Positions 11,202 through 22,392 of a DNA stretch of 64,000 bases are shown in pieces. The notes below the pieces were generated by a model, which made no database searches, had not been told where the DNA came from, and worked only from the letters and a program-made list of their open reading frames with translations. The position numbers were made by a program, and so were the translations under genes. Numbering within the stretch: position 1 is the stretch's first letter; the number at the start of each line of letters is the position of its first letter. Source of the stretch: Symsagittifera roscoffensis (lineage: Eukaryota; Xenacoelomorpha; Acoela; Convolutidae); assembly GCF_963678635.1 (NCBI RefSeq), contig NC_087069.1, positions 46,146,276-46,210,275 of the forward strand, written 5' to 3'.

Positions 11202-11932
11202 CTAAAAAAAACATACAACTTTCAATTTTTGTAAACGTTAAGAAAAATATCAGTGCAATTCCTATTTTACTCAAAAAACTTGCAATGTCTAAACTATTCA
11301 AAGCTCAGATTAAAAAATATCTAAAAACTTGGAAACAGGTTTGACGTTTCTCAAGAGATTGCTCATAATTTATCCACTTTAGGTTTTGTATAATCTTTTT
11401 TTTTGTGCTGTAAACCTAGATATGTTCTAATAGTGTGGTTCAATCCGCGCTAAAAACGTGAAACTTTTTTGCCTGGAATAGGTTTTTTGATCAGTTATTG
11501 CGTTTTTCAAACAACAAGCATCAAAAAATACGCTTTTCTTTTCTGCAGTTTCGTTACAGTAGTTGTTTTTGCCATTTCATAGCTTATCTCTTGCGCTCTT
11601 TCAAAAACATCATTAGCCAAAAACTTCCAAAATTATCAATCTTAAGGAGCAAACATTTTTAAAAAATTGAAAACAATTGAAAAAAATTGTTTTTGCACAG
11701 GTATAAAGCAATTCTAGGATGTACAGTTTGAATTAGGTTAAAACTTACTGAATGCCATTTTTTTCTTTCGGAATTGGGTATAAAATTTGTTCCTCACACT
11801 GATTGCACTACATATACACGATGTAGATAAAAACCAAAAATGAATTGTTTTCAAATTTTTACTTCATACTTTTTTCTATATGTTCTCAAGTACGGATTCA
11901 GAACATTACAAGCACACTGACGCAACGGATTA

Positions 11933-12129
11933 GAAAAATCTTGCAAGCTCAATTCAGGAAAATACCGGATTTTCAAAGCGTTCTTATCACATTCGAGATC
12001 AGTTTTCAGATTTTACAGAAATTGCACCAATTTTAAACAATGACGTCATTCACTGGAAGAAGTTCAGCTGCCATTTTCGCATTCCAGGCAATTAATGGGT
12101 TTTGTTCCGATTTTCGAAGAAAACGGAAT
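11933..12129. repeat. Second copy of the about 197-bp extra segment
   Basis: This is the tandem-duplicated partner of 7944-8140. Confidence 0.7.
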
Positions 12130-12557
12130 ATTTATTCTAGAGTTGGTTTTTATTTTCAGTCAATTTTCGGCGATCGAAATAATAGTTTTTGACAAGAAAT
12201 TTTTCTACTGCATTAAAGATATTGAAATCCTAAGGTTTGTTATAAGAAATTTGTTATGCTAAAATTTTTATCTTGGATTATTTTTTGCAAAGTTCTGGGA
12301 AGTTGAAAATTGCCAATTTGCCCATGCTCTGGACTAATTGATGCGCCTTTTGAAGATTTTATTCATAATGCTGAAAACCTACCACGAATTTTTCATGCGG
12401 GGCGATTTATTCCGCACAAACAGATTGTTCCAAACTGAGATGAGGCTAGCTAATGTATCGCAAAAAAAAATTATACGACTCAAACTTTTACTTAGTAGTT
12501 TTTTCCGAAATTTATAGTTTTTTAAACTTTTTCCCTAAAAACTATACGATATGAAAT

Positions 12558-12589
12558 ACGGGGTAGTCGGAACATTCAGACTACCCCGT
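12558..12589. other. Conserved perfect hairpin, copy 4
   Basis: Arms at 12558-12568 and 12579-12589 are identical to those at 1791-1822. Confidence 0.8.
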
Positions 12590-12674
12590 AATGTCCTGAT
12601 TTACGAGCGGTCTTGTTTATATAGATACAGAGGGGTTGATCTAAGATTTTCTCGATTGTGTATTTATGTGATCG

Positions 12675-12938
12675 TTGAAGTGGTTGTTTGAGGATATAAA
12701 AACGAAAAGTTGGTTAAAAGAAGGTATCGGCATTATTATACGCTTGTTTTGGTGTTTGAAATATTCTATTATCACCTGTGCACGAACATTTGCCGGAGGT
12801 AAATTTCAAAGTAAAAGTCCTTTTGGAGTTGGAATTTTCTCCATGTTAAACCGAAAACATCGCGAATTTATTTTTCTTTATTTTAATCTGATATGCTACA
12901 AGTTTTCGCTAGGCAACAATTTTGGCCTCTTCCCTTAA
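12675..12938 (+). other. Conserved open frame in repeat core, copy 4
   Basis: This is identical in translation to the frame at 8686, as expected from the recent duplication. Confidence 0.3.
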
Positions 12939-12939
12939 A

Positions 12940-14890
12940 AATTTGCCTGTGCAGCAGCTATTTTTCTCAAAATAATTTTTTTACCAAAAACAAATTTGAG
13001 AAGTTTGGCTAGGCACCCCAACGACAATACTCACTTTTTCTTGGCTGCGTGTGTCGTCTGTTTGGAAGAGTCAAGAGGTCGGACGTCCTCCCTTTTTTCA
13101 TACCCCCCTCCTCCCCCCTCACTGTCCCGAGGTGAACTCCCCTCAGTACTAGTAGTGCAACCCATGTTTTAACCCACAAATATAAACTAGACAGACAGAG
13201 AAATTAAACTAAATATTTTATAGGTGTTTTTGGAGGAGATTTTACAGCACAGAGTTTTTGGAGAAGACAGCACAGAAATATACACGAATTTTTGAAATGA
13301 TATTTTTTGAGCAGTATAAACACGTTTTAAGAGAGTTAAATATATTTGTTATAGTTGCTAAATAACAGTGAGAGATAAAACTATAAATGTTTTTTTTTCT
13401 GGTTCGGATTTATTATCAAACTTTTTTTGTATAATATGGACGGGGTTGCGTGTGTCCTGAATAACCGGATAATTCAAAAACTAAGCTTTGATATAATTAT
13501 GATTTTATAATTTCAAAAATAGCAGGAGAAATTGTGAGAAAAACAGGTCAATATATTCAAGCATAAACTACTTTTCAAGATCAATAACCTCTGGTTGTAA
13601 TAAATGATAGTGGCTGTTGTAAAATGAATGGTTTAATGATGTTTTAAACAAGGAAATTCATAACCAGTTTTATGCAGCAATAAGTTCCCAAAAATTTCAA
13701 TTTTTCGGCTGTATTTTATGACGTGTTGACAGATTTTCAGTGGGAAGTCCGATTTTGCAGCGCAAAAATTTTATGGAAAAGATAACTTTCAACAAAACAT
13801 TCATAAAGTAATCGTTAACGGTTTTGTGATAAATACATTGAAATTGCAGTTAAGGAATGAATTCAATTGTGTGCAAATGGCGCTTCAACTTGCAAAATAG
13901 TAATTTTAATTCTATGCCATTAAATTGAAAAAATGTTCTGGTAATTATTTTTATGGAAACGCATCTGGTGCATAAAATTGGATGAAATAGTAAGTGAAAA
14001 TTGCATTTTGGTGTGACAGGGACAATTTTAACAGTCAGATAGTTCAATGAACAGAATCAAAATGTGTTACATTTCTGGATCAAGCAACCATCCACTTCCT
14101 CCAAAGAATTCATGTGAGGGGGGGGGGTCGCTAAGTTCAATGCTCAACCAATCAGAATCGAATATTTATTTTAGGTGCAGAAATTTATTTCAAACTCGGC
14201 ACGACTTTCTTTTCTTAATTAAAAATAATCATAATAATACTACGATTTTGGTAACAAATATATCCCAGAGTGAAGTCTGAGAGAATGTCTTTGGACCAAA
14301 GAGTCCGTTTTTAAACGTCTCTGAATTGAAATTGGGGATAAGGAGTAGCTAGAAAACTTAACTTTTTTGGGGTTTTCAAAATTTAGAAGCTCTTACAGGT
14401 CAAATTTGTCCGCCACCTATACGATTTTTTTCTCCAAATCGGCCCCATCCTGGGCAATTATTCTAGAGATACGCCTGTTTCTGTTTAAAACATTCGTTTA
14501 TAGGCTCGGCTGTTGCCAACTTCTTTAAAATTAATTGACTTTACTAGTAAGTATTTGTATTTCCTGTGTTTCTTGTTTCCTGTTGCTGCAATACTCAATA
14601 TTAGTTAGAACGACTTTTTTTCTGCTCTTGGGAAGAAATGACGGCAAAACAAACAGTTGGATCTTCAGACACTATTTGAATAACAGACTCCACTTATGTA
14701 TGAATGAACTTTGATGCTTATATTTTAGGGAAAAATGAATGAAGGAAAAAATTAGCATGCTTCAGTCAACTTGAAAATCAGTGCAACAAGTTCATTTGGT
14801 TTTGACATTTATTAAATAAATTTATTAAAATCAAACTGTCTTTTTTTTCAAAAATTGTCGAATAAAATTTAATTAACAGCCAGTTGCAAT
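12940..14890. other. Right half of 3.99-kb unit, copy B, no clear gene
   Basis: This is the near-identical partner of 8950-10900. The G run near 14117 is one base longer, which changes which short frames are open. That argues against those frames being real genes. Confidence 0.45.
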
Positions 14891-14903
14891 GAAATTTGAT
14901 TTT

Positions 14904-14942
14904 AAACACTTGCTGTCTTTTGAAAGAAGACAGCAAGTGTTT
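14904..14942. other. Perfect 16-bp inverted repeat, copy B
   Basis: Arms at 14904-14919 and 14927-14942 are the duplicate of the hairpin at 10915-10953. Confidence 0.8.
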
Positions 14943-15063
14943 GAAGACATTACTTCAAATACTTCAATTTCAGTAAAAAATTCCGCAGTAGTCATCGAAT
15001 CATTTTAGAACCAAAACTATCAGGCTACAAAGAAAGTACCACACAAGGCTATGATTATCTGCA

Positions 15064-15300
15064 GAGGCTGATCTAGGATTTTCTCGAGGGGGGAGGGGCG
15101 GATTTTCAAAAAAATTTCGAAAATTTAGTCGACCTTTTTTTTAGGTCGACCAAATTGATTTTCCGAGCTCTCCTAAAGCTCTAAAAAGACCTGTTTTGGT
15201 CAAATTTTCTGCAACGCAGGTAATATTTAAAAAACAGGCCAAAAAAGGCGTTTTTGGGCACTTTTTAGAACATTTTGACCAAAAAAATTGCGCCCCTGAC
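15064..15300 (+). mobile_element. Non-autonomous dispersed element
   Basis: It runs from GAGGCTGATCTAGGATTTTC with a G-rich run to a GCGCCCCTGACC end. The inner part carries palindromic GTCGACCT/AGGTCGAC arms (15128-15135 and 15143-15150). Open frames on both strands cross it and extend beyond it; I treat them as chance. It looks like a MITE or SINE-sized element, but no terminal repeat or target-site duplication is certain. Confidence 0.45.
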
Positions 15301-16473
15301 CATGTGATAACCCAGGAAACGGCTAATAACTTTAGGTGTAAAACAGTGAAGTTCAATTGCTTGAATTCCAAACTTTAATTTTTTTGTTTCTTTTTTTTTG
15401 CTCAGAACGACTGGTTTAATTCCATAAACGAGTATGGCGAACTAAATGAACAATAACCTATTTCATAACAGCACCTATGACCTTGGCAAAAAATAGATAG
15501 CAATATAGATAACGTAATTACATAGCGGCAATAATATAAATAACTGCAACTGCTCAAGATTACTGCAACCGCAGTAATACAGACCACAATAAACTGAGTG
15601 AATAAATTTTTTTAAAAAAGAGAAAAAGGTCAAAACACTTTCATTTGGTCAATTTTTTCTAACCTGCTTTTGGAAAAAGTGATGAAAAAGTCTGTTATAA
15701 AGGATTTTCGTGGTTTAAAAAAATATCAATATAATTGATTCCCAAGTTACGGTCATACAAAAAAAATTGGATTGAAAATTAAATCCATTTGTACAGCAAA
15801 AATATAATGCATTATATCTCATTTGAAATCCAAATAATAAATTTTTTCACTTTCATTGCTTCGCTTCGTTTTGAAAATTCATAAGAAATTGATGTATTGA
15901 TGTATTGAATATGTTAGATTTTTATACATGAAATTTCTGTGCGGGAAGTTTCAATTGGAAAATTTTGATGATGAATTCGATTTATCGGGTTATTTATAGA
16001 TGAAATAACGTAGAAACTGTATAATTAGACAGAATGTTTGTTAAATCCGCGATGTAGACTCGTCCAAAAAAGCGAATTTTCAGACTGTTAAAAAATTTAT
16101 CTCAACTTTCATCTGAGGCAACAATGAAACCACAATGTTCTAGAACCCCTGCAATTTTGTCTGGTAAAACAAGGCCCGCAAGATCAAATATAAAAAATCA
16201 AAATTTTTGTTCACATCCGACCTTTCAACAAAAAAAAATGACACAATAACGAATTTTTTCATCACGAAATCATATATACAAGGGCGGATTTAGGGGGACC
16301 AGGTTGATATTCTCCCTCAGTGATTCGTCCTTCTGTGATTCGTCTACGGGCTCGCTTGTACCGACTTGAATGTCTAAGAGACGCAGACAACAAGACTTAC
16401 CACTTCGCCAAAAAGTTTTAGGATTGCGCAAAACAAATAAAGTCAAATACTGGGGCTAAATGATCACTGAAAA
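15301..16473. other. Gene-less AT-rich stretch
   Basis: I see no gene. A short GGGCGGATTTAGGGGGACC at about 16282 resembles the edge of the G-rich dispersed elements at 15064 and 24640. Confidence 0.4.
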
Positions 16474-16559
16474 CTAACGGATCAAAGGAGGAGCGTAAAA
16501 CAGAAAGCACAGTAGTTGGTTTTGCTGAGGGTTATTGAAGTGTAAAATAGATGGGATAC

Positions 16560-16680
16560 TTTTCCGGGCGGGGGGATGGGGGGTCTTTGGGGGATTGGGG
16601 GGATTGGGGGATTGGGAGGAGGGCTTGCGATGAATTGTCAGGGAGAGGGAGTAAACGTGGGGGGGGGGATAAAAGGGGTG
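16560..16680 (+). other. G-rich tract with quadruplex potential
   Basis: Many runs of 3-10 G are separated by short ATT, AT or TCTTT spacers between 16565 and 16625, followed by a longer G run near 16660 and GGGG near 16674. This fits G-quadruplex formation on the plus strand. The Pro-rich frame on the other strand is a by-product of this composition. Confidence 0.6.
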
Positions 16681-17339
16681 TTCTCTGAGATGATTTTTTT
16701 TTAAAATGAGAGACAAAAAAAATATAAATTTTTCTTTGAAATGAAACATTTTACAAAACGTAATACGTAGCAACATCAGTAAAAAGTAATCGAGAAAGCT
16801 TTGAAAAAGTTGTATATTTCATGATTAATCTGTCGAAAAAATCCATTACAACCGATTTTATTTCTTTATAATGGATTAGATTGGCATGAAAAATATTAGG
16901 TTTATAATCCATTTTCAATGGATTGTGATCAATTTGTTTTATAGATACTGACCATATTTTGAAAAGATAATAGATTATGATCCATGGGTGCATGTATATT
17001 GAAGCCCTTTCAGTCGTGATTCGAACGACATTAAAAAACAGTGTCGATAAAAAACCGGTCTGAACTTTTTAATTTTTGGTCTAATTTTGAGCAAAAAATA
17101 TAACAAGAGCTTTTTTAAGCTTAATTTAAGCCGAGAAAACTTAATTTTACTCAATTAGTCAGTTTTTTAGCGCAACTTTGTGCAATTTAGCTCTTTCTTG
17201 TGTGGAATGAAATGTTGCATTTGTTTCGCAATATCCTAAAAGCCTAAAAGTCCTAAAAGCAGTGTAAATTTATATGGTGAATTGTTGTACCCGTGTAGGA
17301 ACTTTACATCTGTGTTTGTATTTTTAGCGTATTTGATGG
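16681..17339. other. Gene-less stretch
   Basis: This is AT-rich DNA with no supported gene or repeat. Confidence 0.4.
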
Positions 17340-17699
17340 ATCAATTCATTATTCTAAATAATAATTCGAGGTCAGACATATATAGCTTTTGTTTATTTCG
17401 ATCAGTATTATTTTGATGTACTTGATTGATAGAAAAAACATTTACATGTCCTGGTAGTGGTTTCAGATGTTTTAGTTGTTGGTTATATATTGATAAAACT
17501 TTGAGAAAATAGGGGGTTGCTTATTTTAACTTTGGAGATGTTTTTTTTCTATATTTGTGTAATTGTCTTCGAAAAGTAGTTTACTGTTTATTATTTTTAT
17601 AGTTGGGATAAGTTTAGTAATATTTGTGCTTCCAACGATATTTGTTCCATGGTTCGAGTTGAAATAAGAAACAATTGAATTTTCCGTAAATTGTTAGAA

Positions 17700-17870
17700 T
17701 TGCGACTTGTGCAGTGGCTAGTTTACTTTAGGTTTTAGACGGAGAAAATTTTGGATGTAGAATTTGAATCTCATTCCATGTAGGTATATTTATAACATTT
17801 GATTCTGCACCACTATCAGTTCGAAAATCTATTTCAAGATCTGGTGATTGGAAGTTTTTGCTTTTCGGGC
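17700..17870 (-). pseudogene. Retroviral-like aspartic protease fragment
   Basis: In one minus-strand frame, IDFRTDSGAESNVINIPTW carries the D-S-G-A active-site motif (DSG at 17817-17809). This is the hallmark of retroelement aspartic proteases and sits where pol should follow gag. The sequence after it is interrupted by stops, and the flap and second conserved region are not clear. A weak continuation can be followed to about 17390. Confidence 0.7.
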
Positions 17871-18179
17871 TTTCTAGGAGAAGTGGATTTTTCAAAATTT
17901 GTACTTTAATTGATTATATGTTACTTGTTGTATTTTGGTACATCGTGTTCATATTGGATTTGATTTCAATTACATGTGGGGTGTAATTTGTTATTTCTTG
18001 AATATTATCTAGTTTTTGAGGACTAGAACTAATGATTTTATTTTGGTGATAAATCGATTTGGTTGGTGTTTAACGTTCATTTTCTATATTGAGCATGTTT
18101 ATAATAAGTGTGTTTTACGTATCAACTCCGTCATCTGTAGTTTCACAGTGTATGTGATTTAACTGTAGTTCTGAAGTTT

Positions 18180-19799
18180 CTGCTTTGTCGATCTGTTTTG
18201 TCTGATCTTGTTTCGTCTGCGAATTTTACTTGAACAAATTGTCTTTATGTTTTAGTGTACTGCCTCTATAGTTCTGACTTTTATGTTTGACAATTGAGTA
18301 TTATTTCGATGTGGTGACTGAGAATAGTTTCTTGGCCTGTTCTAATAGTTGCTTCTTCTATTTCTAGAAATATCACGGAATTTATTATTATAAATTTTAA
18401 AATATGGTCTACTGTTGAAGTAGTTTTGTGATCTTTTATTTGAATAATTTCGATTTCCACTACTTGAATAGTTTCGATTTCTGTAGTTTGAAGAATTTCT
18501 TGAACGGTCATATGAATAGTTTCTATTTGGAGAGTTTGAATGAGAACTGTTCCTGTTATAGTTTGAATAGTTACTTCTATTTGAATTTGATTTAGATTAA
18601 TTGTTCTCCTACTGATTATTTTGACTGTTTGATCTGCTATATCTATTTTATGAATATTTTTGTGAATTTCGTCGATCTGGTGAATTTCCGCGAAAATTAT
18701 TTCGATAACGGGACTGTGATCTGTTTTTGCTATAGCTATCTGGAAGTGGTTATCCTGAGCAGTTGTTAGTTTGAGTAATTTTATTTGGTAATCTTGATCT
18801 TTTTTCTTGAATCGATAAAAAAATTTGCTTGGTTCTCTGTGTTTTTGGTCTATTTAAGTTGTCTTGTTGTTTTTGTCTGCATTCAGCAATGCTATGTCTA
18901 TATCTACGTTAACAGTTACACAGTTACACCAATTTCTAAAGATGGTTTGCCTTTTAAACTCGGATTCTTTTCATAGATGTTTAGTATTTGAGTAATTGAT
19001 CTGCTAGTTTGTTATAGATTTTATTAATTTGTAAAGTTGTTGTTTGAACGTTATTTACAAATTGTAGTTTTAAATTTTCAGGTTCTTCTAATTTCATAGT
19101 GATCTCAATTTGTTCTAGTTTCTTTACTACTTTTCGAAAATCTATATCGGGTTCACGGGTCGGTCTTGGATGTGATGCTCTCTTTTTTGTTCCAATTTTT
19201 TTGAATTGTGGTGTTAGAGTCGTCATTAAAATTACTGTCATTTTCGTCTTTTTTTTGTAATTATATGAATTAAGAGAAAAGCTTTTTGTACTAGTGATTG
19301 AATTTTTACTGCAAGTTGTTTTATTGTTTCATTCGGGAGTCTACAAATTAGGCTGCATCAAACTCTTCGATGTTGTTTGTTTCTTTCTGAGTCGAACGTT
19401 TTGGAAATTCTTGTGTGAATCGTTTTCATTCGGATTTCGATTCTATGTGTAAAACCGAAAATTTTTTTTGAGCTGTGCTATCGAGTGTGGTTTTGATTGA
19501 TGCTGTACGTCTATGTATCCAGTTTTGATGAAGTGGTGTGTATACTGGTTCTGGACCTATATTTAAAAGTAGTTTTGCTGTAACTGCATTTAGGTAGTCT
19601 TCTAATGAATATTCAGGATCTATTCCTGTTAATACCATGAGTAGTGATTAGATGTTATGGATGGTCCACTCATAAAGTATGGGTTCAGGGTCATTTAAAA
19701 TGATTCTGCTGTGTTTGGTTTTTGTGTAAAGTTTGTAAGTTGATTTTTTGTAATTTCATGTTGCTGTAAGTTAAAAGTTAATGGGACGTCGTTTCTCAT
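18180..19799 (-). pseudogene. gag: Decayed retrotransposon gag
   Basis: Three minus-strand pieces in changing frames make up one gag. An N-terminal capsid-like part (19638-19426) contains EDYLNAVTAKLLLNIGPEP and HQNWIHRRTA. A middle part has NETIKQLAVKIQSLVQKAF, then MTTLTPQFKKIGTKKRAS and LEQIEITMKLEEPENLKL (19241-18981). A CCHC zinc knuckle at about 18925-18879 still shows RRYRHSIAEC, but a stop has replaced part of it. The tail is rich in Arg, Asn, Ser and Tyr (for example NRNYSYDRSRNSSNYRNRNY). Frameshifts and stops show that it is dead. The start near 19799 is a guess. Confidence 0.75.
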
Positions 19800-20590
19800 T
19801 GAGAAACTTGAGTTTTTGTGTGGTTTTGTAATTGCATGCTATTACTAGCCTATGCCTGATTTGACTTTAGAGATTTGTTGTTGTAATTGTCGTGGTTGTT
19901 TAGAATTCATATAAGGTTTGAAAATATCTGGTGAAAAATATCATCTGGTTGATTCAAATTATTCCAGTGGTTGTTTCGTTGATTATTTTATAAATTATTG
20001 TTAAAATTGATTCTAGTAATTTTCATCTTCAGAATAATGTGGTTGGCTTATTGAGAATTGCCTGTTAATTGGGTTTTTACTTTGTTGAAAAAAAAATAGA
20101 TAATTTTCAGTGCGGTCAATCGGAGTTTTTCGTTTAAAATAAATTAAAGAATGAGTAAGATACTGATTTTAGTATTTTTTGAGTATAATATTGTTCTTGA
20201 GCTTGATTACGTGTTGAATAACTTGTTTTGCTATTGGATTGTTGGCATTTTTATTTGTGAAAAAGTCATAATTATGATAAGCAAAAATATTGCTGTTAGC
20301 GTGTTTTCGTTTATTAGATTGTCGTTTTTTGATTATTGGTCTGTTTGTTTGGTAATCCATATGCGAGAATTTAGTGTTATACGCGAGTATTTTTGATTAT
20401 ATGCGAGGAATAACAGAAGATTTAAGTTTTGGTTGTAATGTTGTTTGTAGTATTTCTTTTATTTGTGATGTTGTAAGTGTTGGATGGATAGTTAAAAACC
20501 ATGTTGTGTTGTTGTAGGCAGTGTGATGGAGTTTGGATAGTGTAATGGAGTTAACAAAGTGTGATGGAGTTTGGATACCTTGTTGTGTCA

Positions 20591-21184
20591 AGTTTCAGCT
20601 TTACAAATTCTCGTAAATGTTAGTTATGGATCATGATTGGTTAGTTAGAAATATTTCACAGATATAATTTTATCAATAATTTATTTAGATATAAAAACTA
20701 GTTTTCAACTACTGGTTCAACTACACATCGATAAAAAAAAGGATATCCAAAGAGAGATATTCTTTTGACACTCATGAATGAAGACGCGAAAAATTCACGC
20801 TCATTCTGATTTAACAACTAGTTGCAATTTTTCGGTAACTGCACCAATTTTTTTGTTAAGTTAATTTTGCTACTGGTTTTGAATTCCCTCCCGCTGCTCA
20901 AAAAAAACTCATGAAAGAAACTGATTCCGATGGTTTTTTTGAAATTTTTTAAGCGATTTAACTGTGTTTCAACATTCTGTGTTCTCTAAACTGCTTGGTG
21001 CTATTACTGCTAATCAAAATAACCGAATATCTTTGATCATCCAGTTTTTTGATGTTTTTAAAAACATTTCGAGCAAGATTTATTGGACAGAGCTATTTAC
21101 AGAGACTATAGAAATTTATAAAGTATGTCATGAAAGATCATTTAGAACGCCAGTTTATATACACATAGCTTTGCGAAACAATTT
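20591..21184. other. Gene-less stretch downstream of the repeat-protein gene
   Basis: No gene is supported. A plus-strand open frame at 20964-21326 overlaps the 3' end of the minus-strand secreted-protein gene and has no recognisable features. Confidence 0.4.
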
Positions 21185-21190
21185 TTTATT
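21185..21190 (-). promoter_or_regulatory. Polyadenylation signal of the secreted repeat-protein gene
   Basis: Minus-strand AATAAA lies about 50 nt past the stop codon of the 21243-22217 gene, the expected direction and distance for an animal mRNA. Confidence 0.45.
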
Positions 21191-21242
21191 CATTGAAAAC
21201 CCTCTTGAAGTCCATTTTTGTTCATCTTCTAGGTTATGGCTG

Positions 21243-22217
21243 TTAAGCGTACAAATCATAGCATATTTGATCGTCGTCTCCATACTGTTCGTGGCACTGC
21301 AAGAAAAGATCAGTGGTATTAGTTGATGGGTAGTACTCGGGAATGCTAGGCTTCGTGATCATGAAGTATTTCTTGAAAATCTCAGCTATATCCTCCAGAG
21401 TTTTGATCATTTCTCCGATTGCATCCTTCGCTTCGTAGATTTCCATCAAGTCAGACGATGGATAGTATGATGAGCTGCTCTTGGAAGAGTCCATCGAAGA
21501 GTCGGAGTACCAGGAAGAGTCCATAGAAGAGTCCGAGTACCAGGAAGAGTCCGAAAACCAGGAAGAGTCCATAGAAGAGTCCGAGTACCAGGAAGAGTCC
21601 GAGTACCAGGAAGAGTCCGAGTACCAGGAAGAGTCCGAGTACCAGGAAGAGTCCGAGTACCAGGAAGAGTCCATAGAAGAGTCCGAGTACCAGGAAGAGT
21701 CCATAGAAGAGTCCGAGTACCAGGAAGAGTCCATAGAAGAGTCCGAGTACCAGGAAGAGTCCATAGAAGAGTCCGAGTACCAGGAAGAGTCCATAGAAGA
21801 GTCCGAGTACCAGGAAGAGTCCATAGAAGAGTCCGAGTACCAGGAAGAAGCCGAGTACCAAGAAGAGTAAGGGTACCAGGAAGAGTCCGAGTACCAGGAA
21901 GAATCCATAGAAGAACCCGAGTACCAGGAAGAGTCCGAGTACCAGGAAGAGTCCGAGTACCAGGAAGAGTCCATAGAAGAGTCCGAGTACCAGGATGAAG
22001 AGTCCGAACTATCGCCCGAGGGAAGCTCTCCTCCTTTCTTTTTTTTGTTTTTGTGAGTTTTCTCTGCTTTTCTCTCGAGCTTTTCTTGAGACTTAGTAGG
22101 TTTTCTTCGGTCAATCGACTGGTCACGTTTCTGATGTTTGGATGGTTTTTGCTCGGTCGGCAGAACCAAGAGAGCAAACATCACCAAACAAAGCAGCGAG
22201 AATTTGCTCAAACTCAT
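21243..22217 (-). CDS. Secreted Ser/Trp/Tyr/Asp repeat protein
   Basis: This is a 324-residue protein in one uninterrupted frame from an ATG. Residues 1-22 are a signal peptide (MSLSKFSLLCLVMFALLVLP). Residues 24-65 are strongly basic (Lys/Arg-rich, with KR dibasic sites). Residues 68-250 are low-complexity repeats built from SSWYSD and SSMD. The last 75 residues form a non-repetitive, probably helical, acidic domain (DLMEIYEAKDAIGEMIKTLE), with an NTT glycosylation site and two Cys near the end that could pair. Ser/Trp/Tyr/Asp repeats suggest an extracellular structural, adhesive or mineral-binding role, but that is inference; no family is recognised. TATA-like sites lie 180-230 bp upstream and AATAAA just downstream. 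The signal peptide and repeats support the frame. Confidence 0.85.
   Translation of the reverse strand: MSLSKFSLLCLVMFALLVLPTEQKPSKHQKRDQSIDRRKPTKSQEKLERKAEKTHKNKKKKGGELPSGDSSDSSSWYSDSSMDSSWYSDSSWYSDSSWYSGSSMDSSWYSDSSWYPYSSWYSASSWYSDSSMDSSWYSDSSMDSSWYSDSSMDSSWYSDSSMDSSWYSDSSMDSSWYSDSSMDSSWYSDSSWYSDSSWYSDSSWYSDSSWYSDSSMDSSWFSDSSWYSDSSMDSSWYSDSSMDSSKSSSSYYPSSDLMEIYEAKDAIGEMIKTLEDIAEIFKKYFMITKPSIPEYYPSTNTTDLFLQCHEQYGDDDQICYDLYA
21481..21995 (-). repeat. 30-bp and 18-bp coding minisatellite
   Basis: Tandem 30-bp units (SSWYSDSSMD) and 18-bp units (SSWYSD) alternate within the gene. Rare variants are SSWFSD, YPYSSWYSA and SSWYSGSS. Units are nearly identical at DNA level, so the array is young and probably length-variable. 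It is also open in other frames and on the other strand, purely because the units are multiples of three and lack stops. Confidence 0.9.
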
Positions 22218-22392
22218 CTTGTAATCAGACGAGATTTATGTTTCCAACTCAGTTATCAAAGAAGACCAACTGTTTTGCTCCGAGACTGATTTTCGAATGA
22301 ATTTCTCCGGTTTTGGCGCTGGCTGGCAATATACTGACAAACGTCAGAAGAACACGCCACAGCTTCTGGCTGATTTAGAAAATAGCCAAAAA

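Larger units (their letters stand above)
11202..15190. repeat. 3.99-kb tandem duplication, copy B
   Basis: This is the second copy of 7214-11201. Visible differences include G9 against G10 (about 10130 and 14117), AATTCT against AAGTCT (about 10283 and 14273), and a few single substitutions. It ends inside the dispersed element that continues to about 15300. Confidence 0.95.
17340..20590 (-). mobile_element. Ty3-type LTR retrotransposon remnant (gag to protease)
   Basis: Read on the minus strand, a gag gene is followed by an aspartic protease start and then decaying sequence. Reverse transcriptase, RNase H and integrase are missing, so the 3' two thirds of a full element is gone. The coding strand is strongly A/C-rich (T/G-rich on plus), unlike neighbouring DNA, and this marks the element's extent. 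The sequence upstream of gag (about 19800-20590 on plus) may include leader or LTR, with direct repeats of a GTGATGGAGTTTGGATA type near 20520-20580. No second LTR is visible. Confidence 0.7.

Noticed and set aside
15141-15378. Open frames on both strands over the dispersed element
   Set aside because: They overlap each other and cross element borders, with no homologue or motif.
16474-16776. Pro-rich minus-strand frame of 100 codons
   Set aside because: It is produced by the G-rich tract; no domain or paralogue.
18281-18511. Ile/Thr/Glu-rich 76-codon minus-strand frame
   Set aside because: It is an out-of-frame reading of the Arg/Asn/Ser/Tyr-rich gag tail, which fits the element better.
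21446-22177. Long overlapping frames, including a Glu/Ser/Tyr-rich frame on plus and a Leu/Pro/Gly frame on minus
   Set aside because: They are by-products of a stop-free minisatellite. Only the frame with a signal peptide and a non-repetitive C-domain is credible.
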